From: Chlorobium sp.
GTDB taxonomy: Bacteria > Bacteroidota > Chlorobiia > Chlorobiales > Chlorobiaceae
Reading direction: 5' to 3'
Assembly: GCF_021740465.1 (NCBI RefSeq)
Contig: NZ_JAIOZR010000008.1
Span: 1-64,000, forward strand
DNA: 64,000 nucleotides
The notes under the pieces were generated by a model. That model was not told the origin of the DNA. It saw only the letters and a program-made list of their open reading frames with translations, and made no database searches. A program made the translations under genes and the position numbers. Shown one piece after another: positions 9,251 to 21,179 of the stretch. Numbering within the stretch: position 1 is the stretch's first letter; each line of letters starts with the position of its first letter.

Positions 9251-9721
9251 ATGGCTTTTACTGTTGACATAAACCTGCAGCGCGATCTTGAAACTTCCTG
9301 CAGCACCATGGTCGTCTTCAGCCTTCTTGCCGATGTGCCGCGTTCGGCAGCACATTTTCCCGGGGTTGACAGGCTTGTGGATCTCGGAGGTAACGCTTAC
9401 CGCTGGGAAATGGAGAAGATCGGTATAGGCGGTTATACGCTTCAGCAGACGATATATGCCTGTCAGTACCTGGACGATGCCAGTGCCGGGCGGGTTTTCT
9501 GGACGCCGATTGAAGGAGTCGGTAATGCCGGGGTGGAAGGGGAGTGGATTGTTGCCCCGAAAGAGGAAGGAACGACGGTGAGGCTCAATACAAGAGGCAG
9601 ACTGACGGTGGATTTCCCCTCCTTTCTGCAATTTGTGCTCTCTCCGCTTGTGCAGATGGAGTTTACCGGGATGGTTGACCGGTATATCGAAAACCTCGGG
9701 AAAACCTTCTCTATCCTGTAG
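9251..9721 (+). CDS. SRPBCC-fold (START-like) protein
   Basis: The 156-residue protein starts with FTVDINLQRDLETSCSTMVVFSLLADVPRSAAHFPGVDRL, the usual opening of an SRPBCC/polyketide-cyclase-like helix-grip domain, and ends with a long C-terminal helix (MEFTGMVDRYIENLGKTF). Such domains bind hydrophobic ligands, and relatives occur around pigment metabolism, but the ligand here cannot be inferred. The ATG at 9251 lies 5 bases after the transpeptidase stop; an in-frame ATA/ATT region upstream overlaps that gene and is ignored. It is likely translated in the same operon as the gene before it. Confidence 0.75.
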   Translation: MAFTVDINLQRDLETSCSTMVVFSLLADVPRSAAHFPGVDRLVDLGGNAYRWEMEKIGIGGYTLQQTIYACQYLDDASAGRVFWTPIEGVGNAGVEGEWIVAPKEEGTTVRLNTRGRLTVDFPSFLQFVLSPLVQMEFTGMVDRYIENLGKTFSIL

Positions 9722-9725
9722 CACC

Positions 9726-10193
9726 TTGCCGATCACCATAATATCCGGAGGCCAGACAGGTGTCGACCGGGCAGCTCTCGACGCAGCAATTGCCGCAGGG
9801 CTGCCGCACGGCGGCTGGTGTCCGAAGGGTCGCCTTGCCGAAGACGGTTCCATTCCATTCAGCTATCAGCTCAGGGAAACATCCTCCAGAGCATACCGGA
9901 CAAGAACCTCGAGGAATGTGCGGGATTCGGACGGTACGCTGGTGATTCTGCGGGATCGCCTGCAGGGCGGGACGCGCTATACAGTACGATACGCGGAAAA
10001 GATCGGACGGCCGCTTTTGATTGTCCGTCTGTCCGGTCTGCAGGAGCAGGATATTGAGAGCGTCATCAGGTGGCTGCAGGAACATGCCATCGCCGTTCTG
10101 AACGTGGCGGGTCCCAGGGAGAGCTCGGAGCCTGGAATCCATGCCGAGGCCCGGCAGTGGCTCCTGAGTCTGTTTGTGAATATAAGACAGTGA
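9726..10193 (+). CDS. Putative molybdenum carrier protein (pMC family)
   Basis: This 155-residue Rossmann-like protein has the pMC signature: IISGGQTGVDRAALDAA near the N-terminus, GGWCPKGRLAEDG, TSRNVRDSDGTLVI, and the C-terminal NVAGPRESSEPGI. The family (PF12694) was named as a putative molybdenum carrier, but direct proof for most members is lacking. It is related to the SLOG/LOG nucleotide-binding superfamily. No ATG is available near the N-terminal motif; the TTG at 9726, four bases after the preceding stop, gives a start right at the first strand, with no good Shine-Dalgarno. No molybdoenzyme gene is nearby. Confidence 0.78.
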   Translation: MPITIISGGQTGVDRAALDAAIAAGLPHGGWCPKGRLAEDGSIPFSYQLRETSSRAYRTRTSRNVRDSDGTLVILRDRLQGGTRYTVRYAEKIGRPLLIVRLSGLQEQDIESVIRWLQEHAIAVLNVAGPRESSEPGIHAEARQWLLSLFVNIRQ

Positions 10194-10226
10194 TCAGGGG
10201 AGCGGCACGGCTGTTTCAAGAAGAAG

Positions 10227-10970
10227 TCAGTTCATTTCAGAAAGGTGCAGAAATTCGCGTGTCCGTTCATCCTGCGGGTTTTCCAGCAGTTGCTGTGTCC
10301 TGTTCATTTCAATGAGTTCCGATTTCCCCATGAATGCGAGATAGTCGGCAAAGCCCCTGAGAAATCGCACTGAATGTGAAACGATGACTACGGTGTGGCC
10401 CGTCGCGGTGAAGTCCTGCAGCAGGTTTCGTACATCACCGCTTCTGATCGGATCGAGGGCGCTCGTGGGTTCGTCGAGCAGCAGCACTTCAGGGTTCATT
10501 GCGATGGCGCGGAGAATGGCGACCCGTTGCTGTTCTCCTCCCGAGAGCTCTTCCGGGTACTTGTTCCTGTGCTGTCCGATGCCGAGTTTTTCGAGCAGGG
10601 CGAGCGCTTCTGTTTCCGCTACGGCTTTTGGTTTTCCGTTGACATGTATCGGTGCTTCGGTGATGTTGCGCAGTACGGTCAGGTGCGGAAAAAGGTGGAG
10701 GTGCTGAAAAACAATGCCGGACTGCCGTCGGAATTGCCAGATTTTTTCTGAACGCAGCGAGCTTTCTTCGGCAGTTATCGACGTGACGCCTATGGTGATG
10801 CTGCCCCGGTCAAAGGGCAACAGCCCGCTGAGGCAGAGCAGCAGGGTGGTTTTGCCGTTTCCCGAGGGACCGATCACGCCGAGGATTTTTCCAGTGGGAA
10901 ACTCCATACTGACGTTGCTGAGCAGCTGCGTGGTCCCGACGGTTTTACCGAGTTCTGAAATGGTGATCAT
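10227..10970 (-). CDS. Polar amino acid ABC transporter, ATP-binding protein
   Basis: The 247-residue ATPase energises the importer encoded directly upstream. It has Walker A GPSGNGKTTLL, where GNGKT replaces the usual GSGKS, the Q-loop VFQHLHLFPHLTVL, the signature LSGGEQQRVAI, Walker B LLLDEPTSALDP and the switch histidine in VIVSHSV. It resembles GlnQ/HisP proteins. Its ATG overlaps the end of the binding-protein/permease gene by four bases (ATGA junction at 10967-10970), so the two are translationally coupled. Confidence 0.93.
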   Translation of the reverse strand: MITISELGKTVGTTQLLSNVSMEFPTGKILGVIGPSGNGKTTLLLCLSGLLPFDRGSITIGVTSITAEESSLRSEKIWQFRRQSGIVFQHLHLFPHLTVLRNITEAPIHVNGKPKAVAETEALALLEKLGIGQHRNKYPEELSGGEQQRVAILRAIAMNPEVLLLDEPTSALDPIRSGDVRNLLQDFTATGHTVVIVSHSVRFLRGFADYLAFMGKSELIEMNRTQQLLENPQDERTREFLHLSEMN

Positions 10971-12475
10971 TGCTCTGTTCCTGAAGTGAGGATGCCGGTT
11001 GATTTTCTTTGCAGCTTCCGTTCAAGTCTGTGTGCATAATGTGCAAGCGGAAGACTCATTGCAAGATAGTAGAGGCAGACGATCAGACCGATGCCGAGAT
11101 AGCTCTGCGTTGCGTTGGCAAGTTCCCTGTAGGCTGTTGCCAGTTCCCATACGGCGATGGCAAATGCCGTCGAGGTATCCTTGAACAGCGCGACGAAATC
11201 GTTGGTCATGGGTGGCAGGGCGATACGAAACGCCTGGGGGAAGATAATTCTCCGGAACGCCTGGAACGGTCGCATTCCGAGAGAGTATGCTACCTGCCAC
11301 TGCCGTTCCGGTACGGCCTGGAAAGCCGAGCGGTAGACCTGTGATTCGTATGCTGCGTAGTTGAGCCCGAGACCGACGATTGCGGTCAGCCAGCCGGGCA
11401 GGGTAATGCCGATCACCGGGAGTCCGAAATACAGGAAGAGTAGTTGTACCAGCACTGGCGTGCCTCTGAAAAATTCTATGTATACGGTACAGAGCGTTCC
11501 TGTTATTCTGCCGCCCTTCGACTGACCGAGTGCAAGCGGTATGCCAAGTATAACTGCAATGATCATCGCCCCGAACGCGAGGAGCACGGTGACCCCTGCA
11601 GCTTTAAGCAGCTTGATCAGTCCTTCAGTCCAGTTGAAGTCCTGCGATGTCATAGCATAGGGTTCTGTTCCTTTCGTGCGCAGTTTCAGCTGTTCGTCAT
11701 CCCAGAGCTGCCATTTCCGGAAAATCCGTTCGGTGGTGCCGTTGTCGGCAAGAGAATCGATGGCGGCGTTGACCTTCGCGGCAAGCAGTGAGTCGCTTTT
11801 TCGGATCCCGACAACATACGCGCCTGTATGGAAGGGTTTTCCTGCAGGCTTGAGGCTGGAGTTCCGGCGGGCATAGAACATCTCGGCGGCAACATCCATC
11901 AGCACCGCATCGACCCGTCCCAGCTCAAGGTCCTGATAGGCACCGACCGGATCCTGGTAGCCTTTGACGATGTATCCTCCGCTTTCAAGCAGTCGTGAAG
12001 CCGCGCAGTTTACCAGCGTTCCGACACTTTTACCGTTGGTTTTGCAATCCTCCAGAGATGAGATCAGATTGTTGTCCTTCCGGACGGTCAGTTGCAGTCT
12101 GAAGAGGTAGTAGGGCTTGCTGAACAGCATTTCCCTGGCCCGGTCTTCGGTAGGTTCGAAGCCGTTGATGATGACGTCGAACTCCTTGCGGTTGAGCGAC
12201 GCCACTATGCTTTCCCAGTCTGTAGGGACGAATTCCGCTCTCATTCGCATTTGGCGGGCAAGCGCTTCTGCGAACTCGTAGTCGAAACCGGTGTATGTCT
12301 GCGGATTGGCGGGATCGGCATACACATAGGGAGCTCCGCCGCTGGGATCTGCTCCCCAGCGCAATGTCGGGGAACTGTAGGCTGCAAGCGACTGAAGTGC
12401 AAGCAGCATTGAGAGAAGAATCAGCTTTTTCGTTGCAGGACCGCGTTTACAGTTGTCGAAACCGCAATTGGACAA
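10967..12475 (-). CDS. Amino acid ABC transporter: fused substrate-binding protein and permease
   Basis: This 502-residue protein joins two components that are usually separate. An N-terminal signal/anchor (LILLSMLLALQSLAAYS) precedes a family-3 periplasmic binding domain at about 35-265 (YTGFDYEFAEALARQM, FDVIINGFEPTEDRAREM). A HisM/GlnP-type permease with about five membrane helices follows at about 275-490 and includes the EAA loop around AYSLGMRPFQAFRRIIFPQAFRIALPP. Polar amino acids are the likely substrate; which one cannot be read. The start is uncertain: a TTG at 12475 is the longest option and has no clear ribosome-binding site. Confidence 0.9.
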   Translation of the reverse strand: MSNCGFDNCKRGPATKKLILLSMLLALQSLAAYSSPTLRWGADPSGGAPYVYADPANPQTYTGFDYEFAEALARQMRMRAEFVPTDWESIVASLNRKEFDVIINGFEPTEDRAREMLFSKPYYLFRLQLTVRKDNNLISSLEDCKTNGKSVGTLVNCAASRLLESGGYIVKGYQDPVGAYQDLELGRVDAVLMDVAAEMFYARRNSSLKPAGKPFHTGAYVVGIRKSDSLLAAKVNAAIDSLADNGTTERIFRKWQLWDDEQLKLRTKGTEPYAMTSQDFNWTEGLIKLLKAAGVTVLLAFGAMIIAVILGIPLALGQSKGGRITGTLCTVYIEFFRGTPVLVQLLFLYFGLPVIGITLPGWLTAIVGLGLNYAAYESQVYRSAFQAVPERQWQVAYSLGMRPFQAFRRIIFPQAFRIALPPMTNDFVALFKDTSTAFAIAVWELATAYRELANATQSYLGIGLIVCLYYLAMSLPLAHYAHRLERKLQRKSTGILTSGTEQ

Positions 12476-12541
12476 TTCTGCAAAGTTAAGAAATGAAAAC
12501 CTTTCCGCAATATTTCAGTGCACCGCTATTTATTGTTCCCT

Positions 12542-13147
12542 TCATTCATCGACCTCCTCCCATCCGGTGATCATGGCCCTGATGTTCGAGGTCAGGGTAT
12601 GCCCGGTTGTTGTCATATAGACATGCATGATCACGAATGCGATCAGCAGATAGGCAAGCAGGGTATGAATAAGCGCGATCGGTTCCATCCATGCCGGGTT
12701 CATGCCGAGAGCAACCAGTTCGTTGAAATAAAAGTAGATAAATCCGAAAATAATCTGCGACGGTAATCCCACAAGGGTCAGCATAAGGTAGGTGATACGC
12801 TGAAGCGGATTAAGGCGCGATATCTCGTTTTTCTTGAACGGATGCGGTTCGTGCTTGAAAATACCGATCATGTAGTAACGTACCTGCATCCATATTTTTT
12901 CAACAAGGTTGCCTTCGGTAAGATACTGGCGGAAATCACCGGTGGTGATATACCAGAAAAACGCGATGAAAATCAGTCCCAGAAGCCCCCATCCGGAAAG
13001 GTTATGGATCCTGAACGCATTTTCGTAACCCATGAGGTTATACAATCCGTGCACTTCAAGCCCGGTCAGCAGCAGTACGGAGATAATGAGAAACTGCGTC
13101 CAGTGCCAGAAACGCTGAAATCGCGCATACAGATAGATCTTTTTCAT
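12542..13147 (-). CDS. Membrane cytochrome b (thiosulfate/formate reductase gamma-like)
   Basis: The 201-residue protein has four hydrophobic segments (about 15-35, 48-68, 115-138 and 155-175) and histidines placed as in di-heme cytochrome b subunits: RFWHWTQF, FRIHNLSG, ALIHTLLAY and MHVYMTTTGH. It would take electrons from, or pass them to, the quinone pool at the inner membrane. Its start overlaps the stop of the octaheme cytochrome c by four bases (ATGA at 13144-13147), so the two are translated together and almost certainly form one membrane complex. The natural direction of electron flow is not visible from sequence. Confidence 0.85.
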   Translation of the reverse strand: MKKIYLYARFQRFWHWTQFLIISVLLLTGLEVHGLYNLMGYENAFRIHNLSGWGLLGLIFIAFFWYITTGDFRQYLTEGNLVEKIWMQVRYYMIGIFKHEPHPFKKNEISRLNPLQRITYLMLTLVGLPSQIIFGFIYFYFNELVALGMNPAWMEPIALIHTLLAYLLIAFVIMHVYMTTTGHTLTSNIRAMITGWEEVDE

Positions 13148-14751
13148 AGGCCACCTGCTTTCTTCAGTTTTTTAACGGTAAAATACCGGATGATTGAGTG
13201 GATGATGACTCCTATCAGTGACCCCGATATGGCCAGCAGACCGAAGTATTCCACAAAGGGGTTCGTGTCCCTTCCCATCAGATAGAACCCGCTGAGATTC
13301 TGCAGTCTTCCGCTTCGTGAATGGCACTCTTTGCAACTGAGGGATTTTTCTTTTGGAGATACCATATGAGAAATCGGCCAGTACATTTCGGTTTCCACAA
13401 AAGCATATTTGCCGCTGTACTCGAGACCCGCATTTTTCATTCCCTTTCTGATGGACTTGTCCCAGTTGAAGTCTGCCCAGTAAGCTCCGGAACCCTTCGG
13501 GCCGTAAACAATGGGTTTTACGAAGCGTTTCAGCACCGGATCATAAGGTTGTTTTCCGCGATGCACCTTGAACGGCCAGATCCTTGAAAGGGGGTCGTTT
13601 GCAGCGCCGTCGGGGTGATTGACCGAAACGACCTTCTTGTCGTTGATTGTCGTTTTAAACGTCGTGTAGTTCATCTCGCCGTTGAACCAGCTGTACTCGG
13701 GAGCAACGTTTTTCGCCCATCTGAACTCTCCTTTCTTGGATACGTACAGAATGCATCCTGAAGAGTCTTTTTTGGTGATCTCTTTACCGTTTTTATCGAA
13801 TTTTCCGGCCTTTGACCAGTCCCACCACATTTTTGTCGGGCGTTCTTTCGCTATAAAAGGTATATGGCAGGTCTGACAGGCGACTCTGGCGACATGGTCG
13901 TTGAGCTTTTTAAGCTTTTTATGGGGCTTCAGCCCATGGCATGAGCTGCAGGTGGCGGGATTGTTATCCGTCAGCGGATAATCAAATCCATGCGTGTCAT
14001 GAGCTTCCGGCGTATACCGGCTTCCGGGCACCTGATGACCTTCCGTTTTATGGCAGTCTGCACAGGTCATGTTCAGCTCTTTTTTACCGATTGCCATATG
14101 GACGTCAAGTTCGCGATCGGGTTTGAGCAGGGAGTTGTCAAGATCACCATGCTTGACCGCATCGGCTCCACCACCTTCGAAATGGCAGATGCCGCAATTG
14201 TGGCGGTCAGGGTGCCCGACACGCTGCGCAACAAAGGCGAGATCGACTTTCGGAAAGGTTTTTTTCTCGAATACCGTAGCCTGATAGGCAGGATGGCCCG
14301 CTCCCGCCGGAAGTTTTTTATAGGTTCCCGTCATATCATGGCAGGCAAGGCAGTCAACGTTCTCTTCACTCCTGAAGTTGAAGTTTTTGTCTTTCCAGTC
14401 GTAGCCGATATGGCAGGAGGTGCATCGCGGTTCGTTGCCTTCCACCGATATGCAGAAATTGTTCACGACATTTTTTTTGCCCAGCCGCTCACCTTTTTTC
14501 ATGGGCACATCCCATGTCCAGTGCCTGGTGCGATGCAGCTGTTTGGATGCTTCGGTATGGCAGGTCAGGCACGCTTTCGTTACTTCGGGTCCGCTTTTGA
14601 AATCCTGTTTAAGGACTTTGAACTTTTTGTGATCAGTCGTTGATATCAGCAGGGAATCGACTTTGCGATGAAAGGGCTCTGCAGAAAGCGGTGTTGATAT
14701 TGGAAAAACAAGACCGAAAAGGAGAATGCCTGACAACAGCAGTTTTTTCAT
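13144..14751 (-). CDS. Octaheme c-type cytochrome, OTR (tetrathionate reductase) family
   Basis: The exported 535-residue protein has a signal peptide (1-24), eight CXXCH heme sites at residues 61, 110, 134, 186, 230, 268, 292 and 473, and a C-terminal transmembrane helix near 502-523 that would anchor it with the heme domain in the periplasm. The spacing and the KMWWDWSKAG and DFNWDKSIRKG segments fit the octaheme family typified by Shewanella OTR, which reduces tetrathionate, nitrite or hydroxylamine in vitro; the in vivo substrate is unsettled. The ATG at 14751 is chosen because it opens the signal peptide. The cytochrome b downstream is coupled. Confidence 0.9.
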   Translation of the reverse strand: MKKLLLSGILLFGLVFPISTPLSAEPFHRKVDSLLISTTDHKKFKVLKQDFKSGPEVTKACLTCHTEASKQLHRTRHWTWDVPMKKGERLGKKNVVNNFCISVEGNEPRCTSCHIGYDWKDKNFNFRSEENVDCLACHDMTGTYKKLPAGAGHPAYQATVFEKKTFPKVDLAFVAQRVGHPDRHNCGICHFEGGGADAVKHGDLDNSLLKPDRELDVHMAIGKKELNMTCADCHKTEGHQVPGSRYTPEAHDTHGFDYPLTDNNPATCSSCHGLKPHKKLKKLNDHVARVACQTCHIPFIAKERPTKMWWDWSKAGKFDKNGKEITKKDSSGCILYVSKKGEFRWAKNVAPEYSWFNGEMNYTTFKTTINDKKVVSVNHPDGAANDPLSRIWPFKVHRGKQPYDPVLKRFVKPIVYGPKGSGAYWADFNWDKSIRKGMKNAGLEYSGKYAFVETEMYWPISHMVSPKEKSLSCKECHSRSGRLQNLSGFYLMGRDTNPFVEYFGLLAISGSLIGVIIHSIIRYFTVKKLKKAGGL

Positions 14752-14858
14752 GGTACCAGGTATTTGGTTACGGACAGGAAAACCGCGTCTACCCCGGTAA
14801 GGTACAAATAACTTTATGAAAAATAATGGGTTAACGATTGTTGATACCGAAAAGACAG

Positions 14859-14937
14859 AAAAAAACATTGAAACCGAAGTCCTGCATGCAGTTCCGGTAT
14901 CGGAATCGGGATACCGGACCTGCATGCAGGACTTCGG
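14859..14937 (-). terminator. Long hairpin, probable intrinsic terminator of bcp
   Basis: On the minus strand, 46 bases after the bcp stop, an 18-bp perfect stem closes an inner 9-bp stem (TCCGGTATC/GATACCGGA), with one unpaired base on each side between the two and an 8-base loop. The hairpin spans 14874-14937. A run of seven T residues follows at 14859-14865. Each outer arm contains the palindrome CTGCATGCAG. The distance from stem to T-run (8 bases) is a little long, so termination is likely but not certain. The octaheme cytochrome gene starts 108 bp further on. Confidence 0.6.
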
Positions 14938-14982
14938 AGTATGGACGGGTTTGAGGCGAACCGGAACGGGAGGCTGGTTCTT

Positions 14983-15444
14983 TCAGGGGTGGTTCGGTTT
15001 CATTTCATCGATTTTTGCAAGCAGGTCGCGGGTCGACTGGTAGAACAGCGGCAAGAGGTCGCTGAACGAAAGCCGTACCGTACCGTTTTCGTCGATGAGG
15101 ACGTATGCACGTTTCGACATGCCGAGGAAGTCCATGGCGTCGTAGAGCCGGCTTACCTGTTTATCATGATCGCTGAGCAGGGTGAACGGAAGTTCGTTTT
15201 TCTCTCCGAACTGCTTGTGCGAATCCACCGAATCGGTACTGATGCCGAGAATGACGATATCCCGTTTGGTGAACTCGGTATAGTTGTCGCGGTAGCTGCA
15301 AAGCTGGGTGGTACAGACCGGCGTATCGTCGCCGGGGTAGAAGACAAGCAGTACCCGCTTGCCGCCGTAATCCGAGAGGGAGATCCTGTTCCCATCTGAA
15401 TCGGGGAGGGTGAAATCCGGTGCTTTGGTTCCTTCAGCAATCAT
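14983..15444 (-). CDS. bcp: Peroxiredoxin, Bcp/PrxQ type
   Basis: This 153-residue thiol peroxidase reduces H2O2 and organic hydroperoxides in the cytosol using thioredoxin-like donors. It shows APDFTLPDSDG, the peroxidatic motif YPGDDTPVCTTQLC with the peroxidatic cysteine in PVCT and a second cysteine five residues later (the PrxQ resolving position), and LGISTDSVDSHKQFGEKNELPF. The length is normal for the family. A large hairpin terminator lies downstream. It is transcribed on the minus strand after a 191-bp gap from metH. Confidence 0.9.
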   Translation of the reverse strand: MIAEGTKAPDFTLPDSDGNRISLSDYGGKRVLLVFYPGDDTPVCTTQLCSYRDNYTEFTKRDIVILGISTDSVDSHKQFGEKNELPFTLLSDHDKQVSRLYDAMDFLGMSKRAYVLIDENGTVRLSFSDLLPLFYQSTRDLLAKIDEMKPNHP

Positions 15445-15555
15445 AATGGTTCTCCTCGGTTGAAGTTGATGAGCCTCTGTTCAGAGAAGAACAGCAGGAG
15501 AGGCTTTGGGGTTTCAGCGGGCAGGAAAAATTGTTGGCGGAGCGGAGTGGGCTGA

Positions 15556-15591
15556 GTGGACAACGTGGACATGGTGGACGATGTGGACAGG
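15556..15591. repeat. Four tandem 9-bp GTGGACnnn units
   Basis: Between bcp and metH the hexamer GTGGAC occurs four times at exact 9-base spacing (15556, 15565, 15574, 15583), each followed by a variable triplet (AAC, ATG, GAT, AGG). The unit is in-frame, but no gene covers it. It lies in the 191-bp gap between the metH stop and the bcp start, which otherwise shows no conserved feature. Confidence 0.75.
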
Positions 15592-15635
15592 CAGTTGTCT
15601 CACTCAGTGCCTGTCCGTGATCGTCCGTGTTTTTC

Positions 15636-19322
<3,687 letters not shown>

Positions 19323-19342
19323 TCGTTACGGCATGGCGGCGT

Positions 19343-19388
19343 TAAAAAAAAAGAATATACGATTCTCCCGGTAGAACCTTCACCGGGG
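19343..19388 (-). terminator. Probable intrinsic terminator after the esterase gene
   Basis: Reading the minus strand after the esterase stop, a 6-bp GC stem (CCCGGT/ACCGGG) is followed by a 5-bp AT stem (AGAAT/ATTCT at 19352-19366) that runs directly into about nine T residues. The AT stem alone is weak; with the GC stem ahead of it, termination before metH is plausible. This would separate metH transcription from the esterase and mnmA. Confidence 0.45.
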
Positions 19389-19413
19389 ACAGCCTTAATG
19401 AGGGAGTTTATGC

Positions 19414-20085
19414 TCATCCCTCAAGTCGGGCAAGCCTCTCCTGCAACCATTCCGAGACAAGCTTCAGCGCTGCCGGGCTGATTTCATGAGCCATGGGAAA
19501 CTCCTGGTAGGTCAGGTCGGTTACCATGCCTTTCAGAAAACGGTTTGATTCCGCCCCCTTTTCAATCGGGAGTACATCGTCAAAAACCCCGTGAACCACA
19601 AGAAAGGGGAGCTGTCGGAGAGCGTGTTTACTGTTTTCGGGAACGCTGTCCTGCCGGGGGAGCTGGCCGGAGCAGGCGATCACCCCGTGCAGCAGTTCCG
19701 GCCGCTCGAATGCCGCCAGATAACTCATGACCGATCCCTGGCTGAAGCCCATGAGAAAGACCCGATTCCCCTGTGGCCGGTACTCTGCGATGATTTCGCC
19801 TATGAAGGTGATAAGCTGTCGCCGGGCCTCTTCAGCAGCATCGTAATCGACAATGATCCCGTTTGCGGTGAATTCAATGGGAAACCAGCCGAACATGCCG
19901 AAGTCGAGTGAGTGCGGGGCCCTTGCGCTGATGTAGCGGACTCTTTCATCCAGAATCGGTCCGAGCTGGACAAGGTCTTTTTCATTGCTGCCGTAGCCGT
20001 GCAGCATGATCATCAGCGGCGCGTTTTCCGTTTCAGGCGGTGCATGGTCGAGATAGGTGAGCGTAAGGTGTTTTCGTTGCAGCAT
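19414..20085 (-). CDS. Alpha/beta hydrolase, phospholipase/carboxylesterase family
   Basis: The 223-residue serine hydrolase has the oxyanion segment MLHGYGSNEKDL, the nucleophile elbow GFSQGS and a C-terminal catalytic histidine in PMAHEIS. An aspartate in HGVFDDVLP fits the acid position. It belongs to the small cytosolic esterases related to YpfH and acyl-protein thioesterases; the natural substrate is unknown. No signal peptide is seen. It lies 14 bp after mnmA on the same strand and is probably cotranscribed with it. Confidence 0.85.
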   Translation of the reverse strand: MLQRKHLTLTYLDHAPPETENAPLMIMLHGYGSNEKDLVQLGPILDERVRYISARAPHSLDFGMFGWFPIEFTANGIIVDYDAAEEARRQLITFIGEIIAEYRPQGNRVFLMGFSQGSVMSYLAAFERPELLHGVIACSGQLPRQDSVPENSKHALRQLPFLVVHGVFDDVLPIEKGAESNRFLKGMVTDLTYQEFPMAHEISPAALKLVSEWLQERLARLEG

Positions 20086-20099
20086 GGAATAAAACAGGT

Positions 20100-21176
20100 T
20101 CAGGGTTGATGGGTGTGGCCGATGAATCCTCCTCCGAGCACCTCTTCACTGCGGTAGAACACCACGGCCTGGCCTGGGGTGAGTCCGTATTTCGGGGTTT
20201 CAAACGTCACGGTCGCTTCATTGTCGCCGATCGGTTCGACCCTGCAGGGGCTCTCTCTGTCGCGGTAGCGAATCCGTGCAGCGGTTTCAAATGCCGAAGA
20301 GGGTGGTTCGATGCCGACCCAGTTGAGCCCCGAAGCCGTAAGGACGCGGCACTCCAGATCGACCTTCCTGCCTACCAGGATCCGGTTGTGATCTGCATCC
20401 ACTCCGGTGACATAGAGTGGTTCCGGAGCAGAGATGCCGAGGCCGCGGCGCTGGCCGATGGTGTAAAAGGGATACCCTCTGTGCCGGCCGAGCACTTTTC
20501 CCTCGACATCCACGATTTCTCCCCCGGCTACCTGTTTTTCAAGACCGGGGATCGAGTTTTTCAGATAACTGCAGTAATCGTCGTTCGGCACGAAGCATAT
20601 CTCCTGGCTCTCTTTTTTTTCGGCCGCCCTCACACCGAAGGTTCGGGCGAGTTCACGTACTTCAGGTTTCGTCAGGGTGCCAAGCGGCAGCAGGGTTTTC
20701 GACAGATCGGTCTGTGAAAGCATCCAGAGAAAATAACTCTGGTCTTTTTCAGGGTCGCATCCCTTCATGATGCGGTACCGTCCATCGCTGAACGATGTTC
20801 GAGCGTAGTGGCCTGTTGCGATCATCTTCGCACCAAGCATGCGGGCGCCTTCGAGCAGGCCGTACCACTTGATGGTTTTGTTGCAGACCATGCATGGGTT
20901 CGGTGTACGGCCGGAAAGGTACTCGTTCCGGAAATACCGGATGACCTCGTCAAAAAATTTCATGCTCAGGTTCAGACTGAAGACCGGAATCTGAAAGTCG
21001 GGATGGTCGCTGATCACAAGAGGCGATGGCTCGAGCGAAGGGTTTTCGTCATGCGTGTCGAGAATCCTTATGTTGATGCCGGCGACGCGGTATCCCTCTT
21101 TTTGCAGCAGGCATGCGGCCACGGCTGAATCGACGCCGCCCGATATACCGGTTACAATGGCAGGCAAGCTGTTCAT
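20100..21176 (-). CDS. mnmA: tRNA-specific 2-thiouridylase
   Basis: The 358-residue enzyme adds sulfur to U34 of tRNA-Glu, -Gln and -Lys, using persulfide sulfur and ATP. The N-terminal PP-loop SGGVDSAVA is present. So are the catalytic cysteine in NPCMVCNKTIKW, the TGHYAR motif, DQSYFLW, and the second cysteine in SQEICFVPNDDYCSYL. The length is normal. It starts three bases downstream of the ETF-QO stop, which suggests an operon by spacing though the functions are unrelated. Confidence 0.95.
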   Translation of the reverse strand: MNSLPAIVTGISGGVDSAVAACLLQKEGYRVAGINIRILDTHDENPSLEPSPLVISDHPDFQIPVFSLNLSMKFFDEVIRYFRNEYLSGRTPNPCMVCNKTIKWYGLLEGARMLGAKMIATGHYARTSFSDGRYRIMKGCDPEKDQSYFLWMLSQTDLSKTLLPLGTLTKPEVRELARTFGVRAAEKKESQEICFVPNDDYCSYLKNSIPGLEKQVAGGEIVDVEGKVLGRHRGYPFYTIGQRRGLGISAPEPLYVTGVDADHNRILVGRKVDLECRVLTASGLNWVGIEPPSSAFETAARIRYRDRESPCRVEPIGDNEATVTFETPKYGLTPGQAVVFYRSEEVLGGGFIGHTHQP

Positions 21177-21179
21177 GCG

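Noticed and set aside
19323-19413. Cobalamin riboswitch ahead of metH
   Set aside because: Only 91 bp separate metH from the esterase gene, too short for the element, and no B12-box-like sequence was seen.
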